Positions 38,490-50,243 of a DNA stretch of 64,000 bases are shown here, in pieces (the stretch's first letter is position 1; each line of letters opens with the position of its first letter). The stretch is from assembly GCA_002633025.1 (NCBI GenBank), contig NMRB01000503.1, forward strand, positions 223,524-287,523. Reading direction: 5' to 3'. Made by a program: the position numbers and the translations under genes. The notes below the pieces were generated by a model. The model had not been told where the DNA came from, searched no databases, and saw only the letters and a program-made list of their open reading frames with translations. The DNA is from Notospermus geniculatus. Its lineage: Eukaryota; Nemertea; Pilidiophora; Heteronemertea; Lineidae.

Positions 38490-38660
38490 CCTTTCCTTGC
38501 GTACATGTACTCCAACATTCAGCTTAAACAAATCTCTAAACAACACCACAGAAAATCGAACTGTCCCATAAAATCAAGGTGGACAAAAGATTGTCACTAA
38601 AATATGATGAAATCTAGCTAAACTGAAAACTATGGGAAGAGACTACACTACTTCAGATAT

Positions 38661-41600
38661 TCACGTATCAACAACCTCCTTATCTTCTGATATCACAGGT
38701 ATCCGCTTTGTCTCATCTTCATCCATTAGCTGTTCCTCTTCATCTTTTTTGTCAACCTCCTTTCCCTGTTCTTGACACTTCCCTCTGTTTCTTTCCGTTT
38801 TCTTCAGCAATTTTGGAGCAGTGAGTGCAATCAGTGCTGATCCAATGGGTGCTGTGATCAGGATTACTAACACGGCTATGGTTAAAATCTGTGGAGGAGA
38901 AAATCCCATTTGACCTTTAGTCAATGACTTGACTTAGCCCAAATGACATTGTCCTCTCGCAGAAATATCGTGGAAAAGGACTACTCTTCTTACGGACGAA
39001 CATGATCATCAAACATGCCAACATATAGCACCACACCCAAATACAATGCATCACCACCAATTAAAACCCAAACCACTGCTTTAATCCCCAGACAAATCAT
39101 ATCACCCCACACATAATACCCGTCACATAAAAAAAAGATCGAGCCAAACGTTCCAATCATGCGTAGACCTGCAGCGATTGTCCTACCTTGTGCAGGCCAA
39201 TTTATATTATAGCACAGTCTCTCCTTACATTGTACATCATGCCATCCAATCCTAGCGGTAAATCAAGGAACCAACTAGACTAGACTGGTTCCTGATTGCT
39301 CCCCTAGAACTGATGTCACATTACCCTAGTGGTGCCATCGAGATCGAAATAATGCCCAACGGCGTCAGCCCTGGAATATGTATTGCTATTCATTTTAACA
39401 TTTCAAAATGAATGAAATTGATATTTTTATTCATTCATTGGTACAGAAGCTGACATCTCATTATCTCATGTCGCCAAGTAGAACTTGACATACTGAACTG
39501 CTCACCTTCAGTCCCAGATTGATTTCTTCTGCTGTGCCCCCAGATTGTCTCGCCATGTCAAGCGCGAGTGGACCAATAGCGGCCTGAAATAAGTAGAGGC
39601 TGATTGTTATACATACATGTAGTATGTTGTGGAACATCTGTACGTGGCTGCTTTATCACTGACACATACAAACTGCCGTTCATAATGGCACACAAGATCA
39701 CATCAGCAACATAAGTTGCGCTTCCACTACAAAAAAAGCCGGTATTTGTCCGCTCTTGTTCTGCTTCCATTACAGAATTGCCGGGTTTAATAAGTCCGGT
39801 TCTATTAAATGCGGATCTATTTAGTTTGGATAGGTCATGCACAGTCGCAAGCGACCGCGGAGCCACCTGTAGCCGAGCATAATACTACAAATAGATCCGG
39901 TGTTATTGCCATTCCACTACAAAATTTATCCGCATCTAGATTCGGAGTATGATTGGCTACTATGCTATCCGAACTAAATAGATCCGCACTTAATAGAACC
40001 GGACTTATTAAACCTGGCAATTCTGTAATGGAAGCAGAATAAGAGCGGACAAATACCGGCTTTTTTTGTAGTGGAAGCGCAACTATAATATAAAGGCAAC
40101 CTTCATGTCTTTACAAGTACAGCAGCTCAGACGAAGAGGAACAGATACAAACACACAAACCTGGACAGTTGCTTTGGGTAACCAAGCAAAGGGGATGAAG
40201 GCTCTTTCTTTCATAGTGAGGTCAGTTCCAAACACAACCAGGAAGGAAGCCAACACACGGAAAACCAGCCCAATACATAGGACAGCAATGCCAAGGCCTG
40301 AAATAAAGAAAATAATATTATCATCTGACATCAAGGACCGTGTGCTCACTGCAGTAGATATTAGTGATGTCATACTGAATGTACATACATACCAACAGTA
40401 CCACCGTCAAGGTTTGATATCACAATCTCATTGCCGATGAGACCAAATAGTAACGGTTCGAAAATTACCCACAGCTTGGCCATAATTTCTGTAACTGGAT
40501 TCTGGAAGGAAAGCATAGTCTTATATCAGGTGAGGGATTTCGTAATGCACAGTTTAAACCCATACATATAGACGTGGAAGTCTTTTACATGCATTCCCAC
40601 TTCCCAGGTAAAAACGATGACATACCACATCATTCCAATTGTCTCTTCTTCTCCACCCCATAGCGGCAACAAAAGCTATGGTCAGACTTCCAAGAGCTCC
40701 AGCTCCTGGTAGTTCAGTTGCTGTGCTGCCAAACACAGCAAGAAGGCCACCAGCCAGGACAATCACAGATCGAAACAGCACAACATTTTTCTGAAAAACA
40801 GGGTGGTTAAAAGTCTTAAACCATTTCATAGCCAATCTTATCAATGATGTGGCCCCAAATCAAACAGCATAGTCTAGTTCAACCTAGAGGTGGACCATTG
40901 GAATTCCAAGTGAGGAAATGGAACAATTAATTTTGACCACAAGATTTATTTACGTGTGTGACCCTTATGTAATGAAAACCACATACAGTAGAACTCGCGT
41001 AACTCGGCACCTTCGGGACTGGGAATTTTTTGACGACTTACAAGAAGGACGAGTAAAGATAACTCGTCATAATGACGACTTGCATATAACTCGTCAAAAT
41101 GACGACTTGCAGTCTAACTCATCAGTGACGACTTGATGTCTGTGCTGGGAATTCCCTGTTCCCGTGCATTGTACATGTTCATGTACGTCTATACATCATC
41201 TTTGATCTGTGGGCAGGGGAAACAAGCGCGCACCAATGAATACTGTCGAGGGAACGTTGTCTGTCAAGGGATACCATATACCATGTATTTCACATCAGGC
41301 CATATGTTGGGGAAACGTTGATGGTTCAGGGTGAGGAAGGAAATCGTTTCCCTNATTTCATAGCCAATCTTATCAATGATGTGGCCCCAAATCAAACAGC
41401 ATAGTCTAGTTCAACCTAGAGGCGGACCATTGGAATTCCAAGTGAGGAAATGGAACAATTAATTTTGACCACAAGATTTTATTTACGTGTGTGACCCTTA
41501 TGTAATGAAAACCACATGTTTATTATCAGGCACAGTCATCTGATTCATTACACCATAACATGTAACCGCAATTATGTCACTCCTGCCACACTCTAATGGT

Positions 41601-43597
41601 CCACCTCTAGGTTGAACCAGACGATACAATGCTGTCATTTTTTGTCACGAAATTGCCTAATGACTAAACGACGCGGCATTCCTATCCATTTGCATTAATG
41701 ACTAACAACATGGCATTCCTTGGGCAAAAGCTATCTGTTTGCATTACTACAAGGCAACCAGCCACTAAAACCTAAATGTATAGTCTCGCTTCTGACATGT
41801 TTGACGTTGAATGATCCAAAAAGTACAGTTTAACCTACACGTACATGTTTAGAGTGTGGGATATACCATGCAAGGATGCCAAACACTATTCCATACGCAA
41901 TGCCCAAAAGAGCCTCTAGGGGTCCACGAACAATAGTAAGTGCAAGATCACCTATTCAAGAAAAAGAAGCATGATCATTTGTAAAATGAAACGTCAGAGA
42001 TAAAAATAAAGTGTGTTTCCCTTTTTGCTCCCCCACCCAGGCATTACTGGGCCCACATGATGATGATTTCAGATGAACAAAACGACAGTCAACTATTCAA
42101 CTTCAGTTCAGAGCAATGCAGATGTTCCAACAGGTTACCAAAACCAAGGAACTTTTACTCACTTTTCGAGAAAGCAATGCCAAGTACAATGCCAAAACCA
42201 CTGATGGCTAATACATCGTCCACACTTGCTGCCGCTATCACTAGAGTTGTTATCCCCTTGTCTATTCCATACCCTCTCTCCTCCAAGGACAACATGGATG
42301 GCACAACAACTGCTGGGCTAACAGCAGCCAATACAAATCTAAAATTACCGGTAGAATAAAGGAATGAGAATATGATTGCATGTATCATCAAACAGCAGAC
42401 ATGGCAGCAGAAATATCTCCCACTGAACCCTCCCCAATGCAAAGGATGAGACAACAGGTATTTGAAAAGCTGATTTTAGTTCAAGAGAGAGTATACTGTG
42501 ACTTACCCTAACATAAAACCATACGGCCAAGGAAACCCAAGCAACAAATGGGAAGCTATAGCTGCAACAACTGCCTCAACAATACATGGAGTGAATGCCA
42601 GACGCACAACAACTAAGGAGAGTTTTCGTAACACGGTGGGATTGAGGCCTAAACCAGCTCTCGTGAGGATAACCACTAATGCGATGCTCCTGAAAAAAAA
42701 ACAGAGCAAATTAGGGTTTTGAACATGTACCTCAAAGGCAACGGTAGCTGATGTTTCTTTGCACTATGCCACACTCATCAACTAACAGGCAAAATATTTG
42801 TCCAGAAAGCAATATGAAGAGGAATATCCTCAGATATGTTACAGCAACTGGAGTAAGGAACAATCATTATCAATATCCTAGTCACCTGAGAGCCGAGGAC
42901 CAGCCATGGTCTATGTCTTTGCCAACATTGATTACAGGAACATTCCGCAGAACAAAACCCACAATAAGCATGCCTGAAATAGACAAAGGACAGCGTTTCC
43001 CAAATTTAACAAGTCAGCATTAATATTTCAAAACTGACAATTTACTGTTCTTGTATGAAGAAGAATGACGTTAATGCCTGTGCCTACAATCTTTCATTCG
43101 AAATCACATATCAAAATGGCAGAAGTGCACTGACCTAAAAGTGGTGGTAGACGTATCTTTGAGACCAAAGCACCGCCAATCAGACAAAATACCAACATCA
43201 CCAAGAGTCCAAAGAAATTTCCTCCTGGGAGAGCATCCTTTCCCGTTACTGCCCACAGAGTTCCATAAATGAGTATAACAGCCAATACTAATGTCAAGAA
43301 CTTGGCAATCTTTCCATGTGGAGGGCACAGGAATGCATATTTGATGATTTGGGACCGGGAGGGTTTGTCTGGTAGAGGGTTCTCCTTTGTCATGCAAGGA
43401 GTACAACAAATATAGCACGTTCTCATACATTTCTTCCAATCGCAACATTTACAACAACGAGAACTCCGCTGGGTGGATTCATCATGTTTTATTTTGACAT
43501 CACAGTTTCCTTCAATTTCATCATGTGCAGCATCTGTGTTACTGTTAACATCTGCCATCTCAATCGAAGTCATGGGTGTATTTTCCTTCCCTGCCAT
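38661..43597 (-). CDS. SLC9B2: Sodium/proton antiporter, NHA/SLC9B type, complete, 10 exons, 577 aa
   Basis: Exons in gene order: 43135-43597, 42886-42973, 42507-42689, 42163-42338, 41845-41951, 40626-40790, 40393-40501, 40161-40297, 39506-39583, 38661-38888. All are phase-consistent (1734 bases with stop). The protein matches animal NHA/SLC9B in order: RLPPLLGMLIVGFVLRN, VILTRAGLGL, a long SPAVVVPSM helix, SVDDVLAIS (Asp285-Asp286, the paired Asp of the CPA2 ion site), FEPLLFGLIGNE, FAWLPKATVQA and the last helix ITAPIGSALIAL. It exchanges Na+ or Li+ for H+ across membranes. Unusual features: residues 48-68 carry nine cysteines just before TM1, and the tail is long and acidic/basic mixed. 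SLC9B1/B2 cannot be separated here; the symbol marks the family. Introns hold a 365-bp foldback and an apparent duplicated block. A 4-kb satellite array starts about 130 bases upstream of the ATG. Confidence 0.93.
39717..40081. repeat. Large foldback element with ~118-bp arms, in NHA intron
   Basis: Left arm 39717-39832 and right arm 39960-40081 pair almost throughout (termini tgcgcttccactacaaaaaa and complement). Short sub-motifs of the type ttccattacagaa and ttccactacaaaa recur inside. It lies between the exons ending 40161 and beginning 39583, and no transposase is present. Confidence 0.9.
40823..41517. repeat. Near-identical direct duplication (40823-40985 and 41355-41517)
   Basis: A 163-base block starting atttcatagccaatcttatc is present twice with only about two differences. 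The second copy starts directly after the single N at 41354. Both lie in one NHA intron. The arrangement fits unmerged allelic contig ends better than an old duplication. Confidence 0.85.
41055..41136. repeat. Short tandem repeat, ~27-bp unit
   Basis: Three units of the form taactcgtcataatgacgac followed by ttgca, the last shortened. Each unit contains the small dyad gtcataatgac or gtcaaaatgac. Confidence 0.8.
41404..41625. repeat. MITE-like element with 28-bp terminal inverted repeats
   Basis: The left end gtctagttcaacctagaggc and right end cctctaggttgaaccagac are inverted copies around a roughly 165-base interior. The copy of the left end at about 40872 (first duplicated block) has no matching right end nearby. 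Confidence 0.7.
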
Positions 43598-43729
43598 TTC
43601 GACTCTGGTTGTTTTTCACTCTTCGGTGTATTCTTGATACCAAATGATATCCAAAATCAAAGCTGGAAGAAAGAAAGACGTTTGGACCCATGTGTCTATT
43701 TTGCGGATATAGCCGCCCATAGCAACCGN

Positions 43730-46700
43730 ACTGTTTCCTTATTCAAAAATGCTGTTTCCTGATTCGAAATTTGTTTTTCCTGATTCGAACTTGGTTTTCC
43801 TTATTCAAAATTACTTTTTCCTTATTCAAAATTAGTTTTTTCCTTATTCGAAAAAGTTTTCCTTATTCAAAAATGACTTTTCCTGATTCAAAAATGCTGT
43901 TTCCTTATTCAAAAATACTGTTTCCTTATTCAAAAATGCTGTTTCCTGATTCGAAATTTGTTTTTCCTGATTCGAACTTGGTTTTCCTTATTCAAAATTA
44001 CTTTTTCCTTATTCAAAATTAGTTTTTTCCTTATTCGAAAAAGTTTTCCTTATTCAAAAATGACTTTTCCTGATTCAAAAATGCTGTTTCCTTATTCAAA
44101 AATACTGTTTCCTTATTCAAAAATGCTGTTTCCTGATTCGAAATTTGTTTTTCCTGATTCGAACTTGGTTTTCCTTATTCAAAATTACTTTTTCCTTATT
44201 CAAAATTAGTTTTTTCCTTATTCGAAAAAGTTTTCCTTATTCAAAAATGACTTTTCCTGATTCAAAAATGCTGTTTCCTTATTCAAAAATACTGTTTCCT
44301 TATTCAAAAATGCTGTTTCCTGATTCGAAATTTGTTTTTCCTGATTCGAACTTGGTTTTCCTTATTCAAAATTACTTTTTCCTTATTCAAAATTAGTTTT
44401 TTCCTTATTCGAAAAAGTTTTCCTTATTCAAAAATGACTTTTCCTGATTCAAAAATGCTGTTTCCTTATTCAAAAATACTGTTTCCTTATTCAAAAATGC
44501 TGTTTCCTGATTCGAAATTTGTTTTTCCTGATTCGAACTTGGTTTTCCTTATTCAAAATTACTTTTTCCTTATTCAAAATTAGTTTTTTCCTTATTCGAA
44601 AAAGTTTTCCTTATTCAAAAATGACTTTTCCTGATTCAAAAATGCTGTTTCCTTATTCAAAAATACTGTTTCCTTATTCAAAAATGCTGTTTCCTGATTC
44701 GAAATTTGTTTTTCCTGATTCGAACTTGGTTTTCCTTATTCAAAATTACTTTTTCCTTATTCAAAATTAGTTTTTTCCTTATTCGAAAAAGTTTTCCTTA
44801 TTCAAAAATGACTTTTCCTGATTCAAAAATGCTGTTTCCTTATTCAAAAATACTGTTTCCTTATTCAAAAATGCTGTTTCCTGATTCGAAATTTGTTTTT
44901 CCTGATTCGAACTTGGTTTTCCTTATTCAAAATTACTTTTTCCTTATTCAAAATTAGTTTTTTCCTTATTCGAAAAAGTTTTCCTTATTCAAAAATGACT
45001 TTTCCTGATTCAAAAATGCTGTTTCCTTATTCAAAAATACTGTTTCCTTATTCAAAAATGCTGTTTCCTGATTCGAAATTTGTTTTTCCTGATTCGAACT
45101 TGGTTTTCCTTATTCAAAATTACTTTTTCCTTATTCAAAATTAGTTTTTTCCTTATTCGAAAAAGTTTTCCTTATTCAAAAATGACTTTTCCTGATTCAA
45201 AAATGCTGTTTCCTTATTCAAAAATACTGTTTCCTTATTCAAAAATGCTGTTTCCTGATTCGAAATTTGTTTTTCCTGATTCGAACTTGGTTTTCCTTAT
45301 TCAAAATTACTTTTTCCTTATTCAAAATTAGTTTTTTCCTTATTCGAAAAAGTTTTCCTTATTCAAAAATGACTTTTCCTGATTCAAAAATGCTGTTTCC
45401 TTATTCAAAAATACTGTTTCCTTATTCAAAAATGCTGTTTCCTGATTCGAAATTTGTTTTTCCTGATTCGAACTTGGTTTTCCTTATTCAAAATTACTTT
45501 TTCCTTATTCAAAATTAGTTTTTTCCTTATTCGAAAAAGTTTTCCTTATTCAAAAATGACTTTTCCTGATTCAAAAATGCTGTTTCCTTATTCAAAAATA
45601 CTGTTTCCTTATTCAAAAATGCTGTTTCCTGATTCGAAATTTGTTTTTCCTGATTCGAACTTGGTTTTCCTTATTCAAAATTACTTTTTCCTTATTCAAA
45701 ATTAGTTTTTTCCTTATTCGAAAAAGTTTTCCTTATTCAAAAATGACTTTTCCTGATTCAAAAATGCTGTTTCCTTATTCAAAAATACTGTTTCCTTATT
45801 CAAAAATGCTGTTTCCTGATTCGAAATTTGTTTTTCCTGATTCGAACTTGGTTTTCCTTATTCAAAATTACTTTTTCCTTATTCAAAATTAGTTTTTTCC
45901 TTATTCGAAAAAGTTTTCCTTATTCAAAAATGACTTTTCCTGATTCAAAAATGCTGTTTCCTTATTCAAAAATACTGTTTCCTTATTCAAAAATGCTGTT
46001 TCCTGATTCGAAATTTGTTTTTCCTGATTCGAACTTGGTTTTCCTTATTCAAAATTACTTTTTCCTTATTCAAAATTAGTTTTTTCCTTATTCGAAAAAG
46101 TTTTCCTTATTCAAAAATGACTTTTCCTGATTCAAAAATGCTGTTTCCTTATTCAAAAATACTGTTTCCTTATTCAAAAATGCTGTTTCCTGATTCGAAA
46201 TTTGTTTTTCCTGATTCGAACTTGGTTTTCCTTATTCAAAATTACTTTTTCCTTATTCAAAATTAGTTTTTTCCTTATTCGAAAAAGTTTTCCTTATTCA
46301 AAAATGACTTTTCCTGATTCAAAAATGCTGTTTCCTTATTCAAAAATACTGTTTCCTTATTCAAAAATGCTGTTTCCTGATTCGAAATTTGTTTTTCCTG
46401 ATTCGAACTTGGTTTTCCTTATTCAAAATTACTTTTTCCTTATTCAAAATTAGTTTTTTCCTTATTCGAAAAAGTTTTCCTTATTCAAAAATGACTTTTC
46501 CTGATTCAAAAATGCTGTTTCCTTATTCAAAAATACTGTTTCCTTATTCAAAAATGCTGTTTCCTGATTCGAAATTTGTTTTTCCTGATTCGAACTTGGT
46601 TTTCCTTATTCAAAATTACTTTTTCCTTATTCAAAATTAGTTTTTTCCTTATTCGAAAAAGTTTTCCTTATTCCAAAATGACTTTTCCTGATTCAAAAAT

Positions 46701-46865
46701 GCTGTTTCCTTATTCAAAAATGCTGTTTCCTGATTCTAACTTGGTTTTTCCTTATTCAAAATTAGTTTTTCCTTATTAGAAAAAGTTTTTCCTTATTCAA
46801 ATATGACTTTTCCTCATTCAAAAATGCTCTTTCCTTATTCAAAAATGCCGTTTCCTGATTCCAAC
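43730..46865 (+). repeat. Higher-order satellite array, 187-bp period, 16 copies
   Basis: Each 187-base unit contains nine sub-units of about 20-21 bases of the form ttccttattcaaaaatgctg, differing in fixed ways (gaaatttg, gaacttgg, aaattac, gaaaaag variants). Sixteen consecutive units from 43771 to about 46700 look identical or almost so, then the order degenerates to 46865. The identical short open frames in each unit are not genes: the unit length is not a multiple of three and the product is only low-complexity FPYSKMLF/FLIQN repeats. The array is preceded by an isolated N (43729) and lies just upstream of the NHA start codon. Confidence 0.95.
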
Positions 46866-47700
46866 TTGAATAAGGAAAAACTTTTTTGAATAAGGAAAGA
46901 CTAATTTTGAATCAGGAAAAACCAGTTTCGAATCAGGAAAAAGCTTATTTAAATAAGGAAAATTCATTTTTGAATAAGGGAAAACTTTTTCGAATAAGGA
47001 AAAACTAATTTTGAATGAGGAAACAGTAATTTTGAATAAGGAAAAACCTATTTCGAATCAGGAAACAAGATTTTTGAATCAGGAAACGTCAGTTTTGAAT
47101 CAGGAAACGTCATTTTTGAACAAGGACAAACATTTTCGAATAAGGAAAAGTAATTTTGAATAAGGAAAAGTAATTTTGAAGAAGGAAAAAGTAATTTTGA
47201 AGAAGGAAAAAGTAATTTTGAATAAGGAAAAAGTAATTTTGAATAAGGAAAAAGTAATTTTGAATAAGGAAAAACCAATTTCGAATCAGGAAACAGCATT
47301 TTTGAATCGGGAAACGTCGTTTATGAATAAGGACAAACTTTTCGAATAAGGAAAAAGTAATTTTGAATAAGGAAAAAGTAATTTTGAATAAGGAAAAACC
47401 AATTTTGAATAAGGAATAAGGAAAAAGTAACAAACTTCACATTTTGAATAAGGAATAAGGAATAAGGAAAAAGTCGCTAACTTCACATTCGAATAAGGAA
47501 AAAGGAAAAAGGAGCTAACTTCACATTCGAATAAGGAAAAAGGAAAAAGGAGCTAACTTCACATTCGAATAAGGAAAAAGGAAAAAGGAAAAAGGAGCTA
47601 ACTTCACATTCGAATAAGGAAAAAGGAAAAAGGAAAAAGGAGCTAACTTCACATTCGAATAAGGAAAAAGGAAAAAGGAAAAAGGAGCTAACTTCCAGAA
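46866..47700 (-). repeat. Inverted arm of the satellite array plus GAATAAGGAAAAAGG repeats
   Basis: At about 46866 the units switch orientation and read gaataaggaaaaa, the complement of the units to the left, in diverged single-unit form to about 47440. From there to 47695 a longer repeat (ggagctaacttcacattcg joined to aataaggaaaaaggaaaaa) occurs about five times with variable numbers of aaggaaa. The two arms together could fold back over hundreds of bases. Confidence 0.9.
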
Positions 47701-48017
47701 CCTATGTAAGGAACTAAGAGAACAGAGCACGTTTGTTGTATCCATTCACGTAACAAACTATTTTGTCTTCAACCTGGTCAACCTCCACTCCGCTCCGCAC
47801 CGTCAGCCACGTTTGTTATCCGCGTTACCACATGATGATGTATAGGCACAGGCCTATATGCCAAGCCTTTTAGCCTTGGCCCTGCCTTGGCTTGGGCCCA
47901 CTCTGACTGGACTCGCCTCTCAGACTGTAGAACATTGTCACTGCTGCATGGATGTCTTCGCGCCTCGGGCTTTTACGCGGTACCTTATGGTTTTATATCG
48001 TATTGACGAAGCATGAC

Positions 48018-48176
48018 TAAAGCGGCCCATACACGATCAATATTATTGCACAATATGAGGATCACAATGGGCAATATTATTGCCAATCTTTCTTCTACCC
48101 ATTATGCGAAAAGCACACGACCACCCATTTGGGCCCCATATTGTGCAATAATATTGCGCCGTGTATGGGCGGCTTA
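48018..48176. repeat. Foldback element with ~45-bp outer arms
   Basis: Termini taaagcggcccatacacgat and complement gtgtatgggcggctta; inner tattattgcacaatatg pairs with catattgtgcaataata. A TAA-like duplication sits at both ends. Confidence 0.85.
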
Positions 48177-49517
48177 ACGCAAATATAGATCTCTATGGAA
48201 CACATGCCATCTAAATTGCATGGTGTCAGTTTTATTTACTTTTGTGAAATACTGTAAACCGTGTCGGGTACAGTGTAGTGGCAGCAGTGTTATCACTGGC
48301 TCATTATCCGTCTGATATAGCCTACCGGTATGTCCAAATAATTGACTTATTGGACAATTTAATCGTGTGATGACAGGATTCTTTGCAAAAAAATAAGTAG
48401 GCTATATTTGATTACCAGGTAGACCTAATATTGATTGTGTATGCGGCACACACACCATTAATTGACTTTCGATTGTCGGTACCGAACCAAGTCCAACTTC
48501 ATTCATTTTTTATAAGCGTAAAAGTGAACATCAGCAAAAAAGTTGCGAGAAAAACATGAAGTGAAGGAATGAAATTGTCTCCGTCGCGAAACATTGAATA
48601 TCGAGATAGACTCACTTCTTATTGCCATTGCTGTTGGCAGTGTGACGACATTCGATAAGATATTTTGGAACAAAGATGGCTGAAAGAGCATTCCAACACC
48701 ATGGAGGGGCGTACGTATCGTTACCACTTAGAATGTTGCTCTCTGGAAAGAAGCAACCAGTAGGCCGACCCGTTAGTCGTTATATATCATAATAATAAAC
48801 GACTTTATGTCGTCCTACTGACCGCACCGGCCACTGGGCTACATAGGTATACGCCGGTGTGTCATGTCCAGCATCGTTTTATGATCGGTTGCGAGTGGTC
48901 AGCATCAATTTTGACGGCATCACAATAGACGAGACTTCTCTTGATGTTCTGAGCGGATCATCTTTGAGAATTCTCGAACAATTTTGCTGATTCCAAGTGA
49001 ATAATCATCTCTGGTTACAAAAAAAAATCATCTGTACTTTTTCTACGAGACCAGTGTTCCGTAATAATGTATTTTTCCCCTTTCTGGGAAACGCTGCCAG
49101 ATTGACACGTTTCTCTGTGTGTCTCGTACCCGGTCTCCTATTGTCTAGTCGCAGCTTACATGTATATTCCACCATCTGACAGGGGCCCAACACTCTTCAC
49201 AAATGGGACATTCAAAAACACGGCAAGGCAGCTATTATGGCGGGCATCCATTATACTTACTTGCTAATGGCGCGTCCAGAAAGCAATGGTATCACAACGA
49301 CGGTAGCGTGCAGTAACCAGAATATGACGAGATAATCACTAGAGATAGACGGACGGTTGATCTCAAACGAACTTCGTTTTCCGGGAACTGATTGGCAAAC
49401 ACAGATTAAAAGCTGCTTCGTTTAGCAACCCTAACATCACTTGATTGCCAACACGATATTCCGCGGCTTTATTCTAATGCAGGATCGTTCTGATTGGTGG
49501 TCGAACTGTTCAAACAA

Positions 49518-49907
49518 TAGGGAGGTTTCGCAAATCTGACGAAACACGAAGTACGAAATACGAAATTGGATTTCAGTTTCACGACGTAATGTATTTCAGG
49601 AGATGGATGGTACCATAAATATCGCCTGCTACAAGAGCGTCTTTTAGCGTATAACCTTAGACTGATAGAGTATTAAACTTTGAAATTTATTTTTCGTTTC
49701 CACTTCGTATCTACGAAGTGGAAATTTAAAAATTCAAGTTGCACCATAACCCTCTCGTTCTTAATTGATATGCTAAAAGACGCACTGGTAGCAGGGACAT
49801 TTAATTTGTGGTAGCAACCATTTCCAGAAATACATTTTAATTAGTTCCTGGAAATGAAGTTGAATTTCGTGTTTCGTGTTTCGTCAGATTTGCGAAACCT
49901 CACTGTT
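49518..49907. repeat. 390-bp foldback element with TAGGGAGGTTTCGCAA terminus
   Basis: The termini TAGGGAGGTTTCGCAAATC and GATTTGCGAAACCTCACTG pair, and pairing continues inward through acacgaa and tacgaaa words. The centre (49690-49735) is itself a hairpin, tttccacttcgta facing tacgaagtggaaa. It shares its outer 16 bases with the 3.0-kb element. Confidence 0.85.
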
Positions 49908-50243
49908 AGCGGCGGAACCTTGGCGGAAGAATGAATCGTCCACTTCACTTTCGATCATTGTATCGTGCATCGCATGAAGCTTCTTTCCCAACAAGTAGAA
50001 CTCACACATTCTCCCTCCTCGCCTTACCCTGAGGAAGTGTGTATAAGTCTGCGTTCTGTTGAGACAGAGGATAAACTAACAGATTCGTCATAAAGGAATA
50101 TACAACACGCTGACTGCGAGTCAAGACCTATAGAGTTGCTGTCTGAGTTACTCGCCACGCCCCGTGCCCCAAATCTCCAGTGCCCTGCTAGTAACCATTC
50201 TCACGCAATGTCTCCCCGAAACGGGCTACTTTCGAGCTTTACT

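Larger units (their letters stand above)
47701..50243. other. Intergenic stretch between satellite array and orphan GPCR
   Basis: No gene was recognised. A short + strand frame starts in good context at 48676 (ATGGCTGAAAGAG) but stops after 38 codons. Two foldback elements are listed separately. Confidence 0.5.

Noticed and set aside
43771-46779. Chain of identical ~83-codon open frames on the + strand
   Set aside because: They are generated by the 187-bp satellite, which shifts frame each unit; the product is pure low-complexity sequence and there is no gene context.
50000-50243. + strand frame near the 3' end of the orphan GPCR
   Set aside because: It is antisense to the clear GPCR coding region and has no features of its own.
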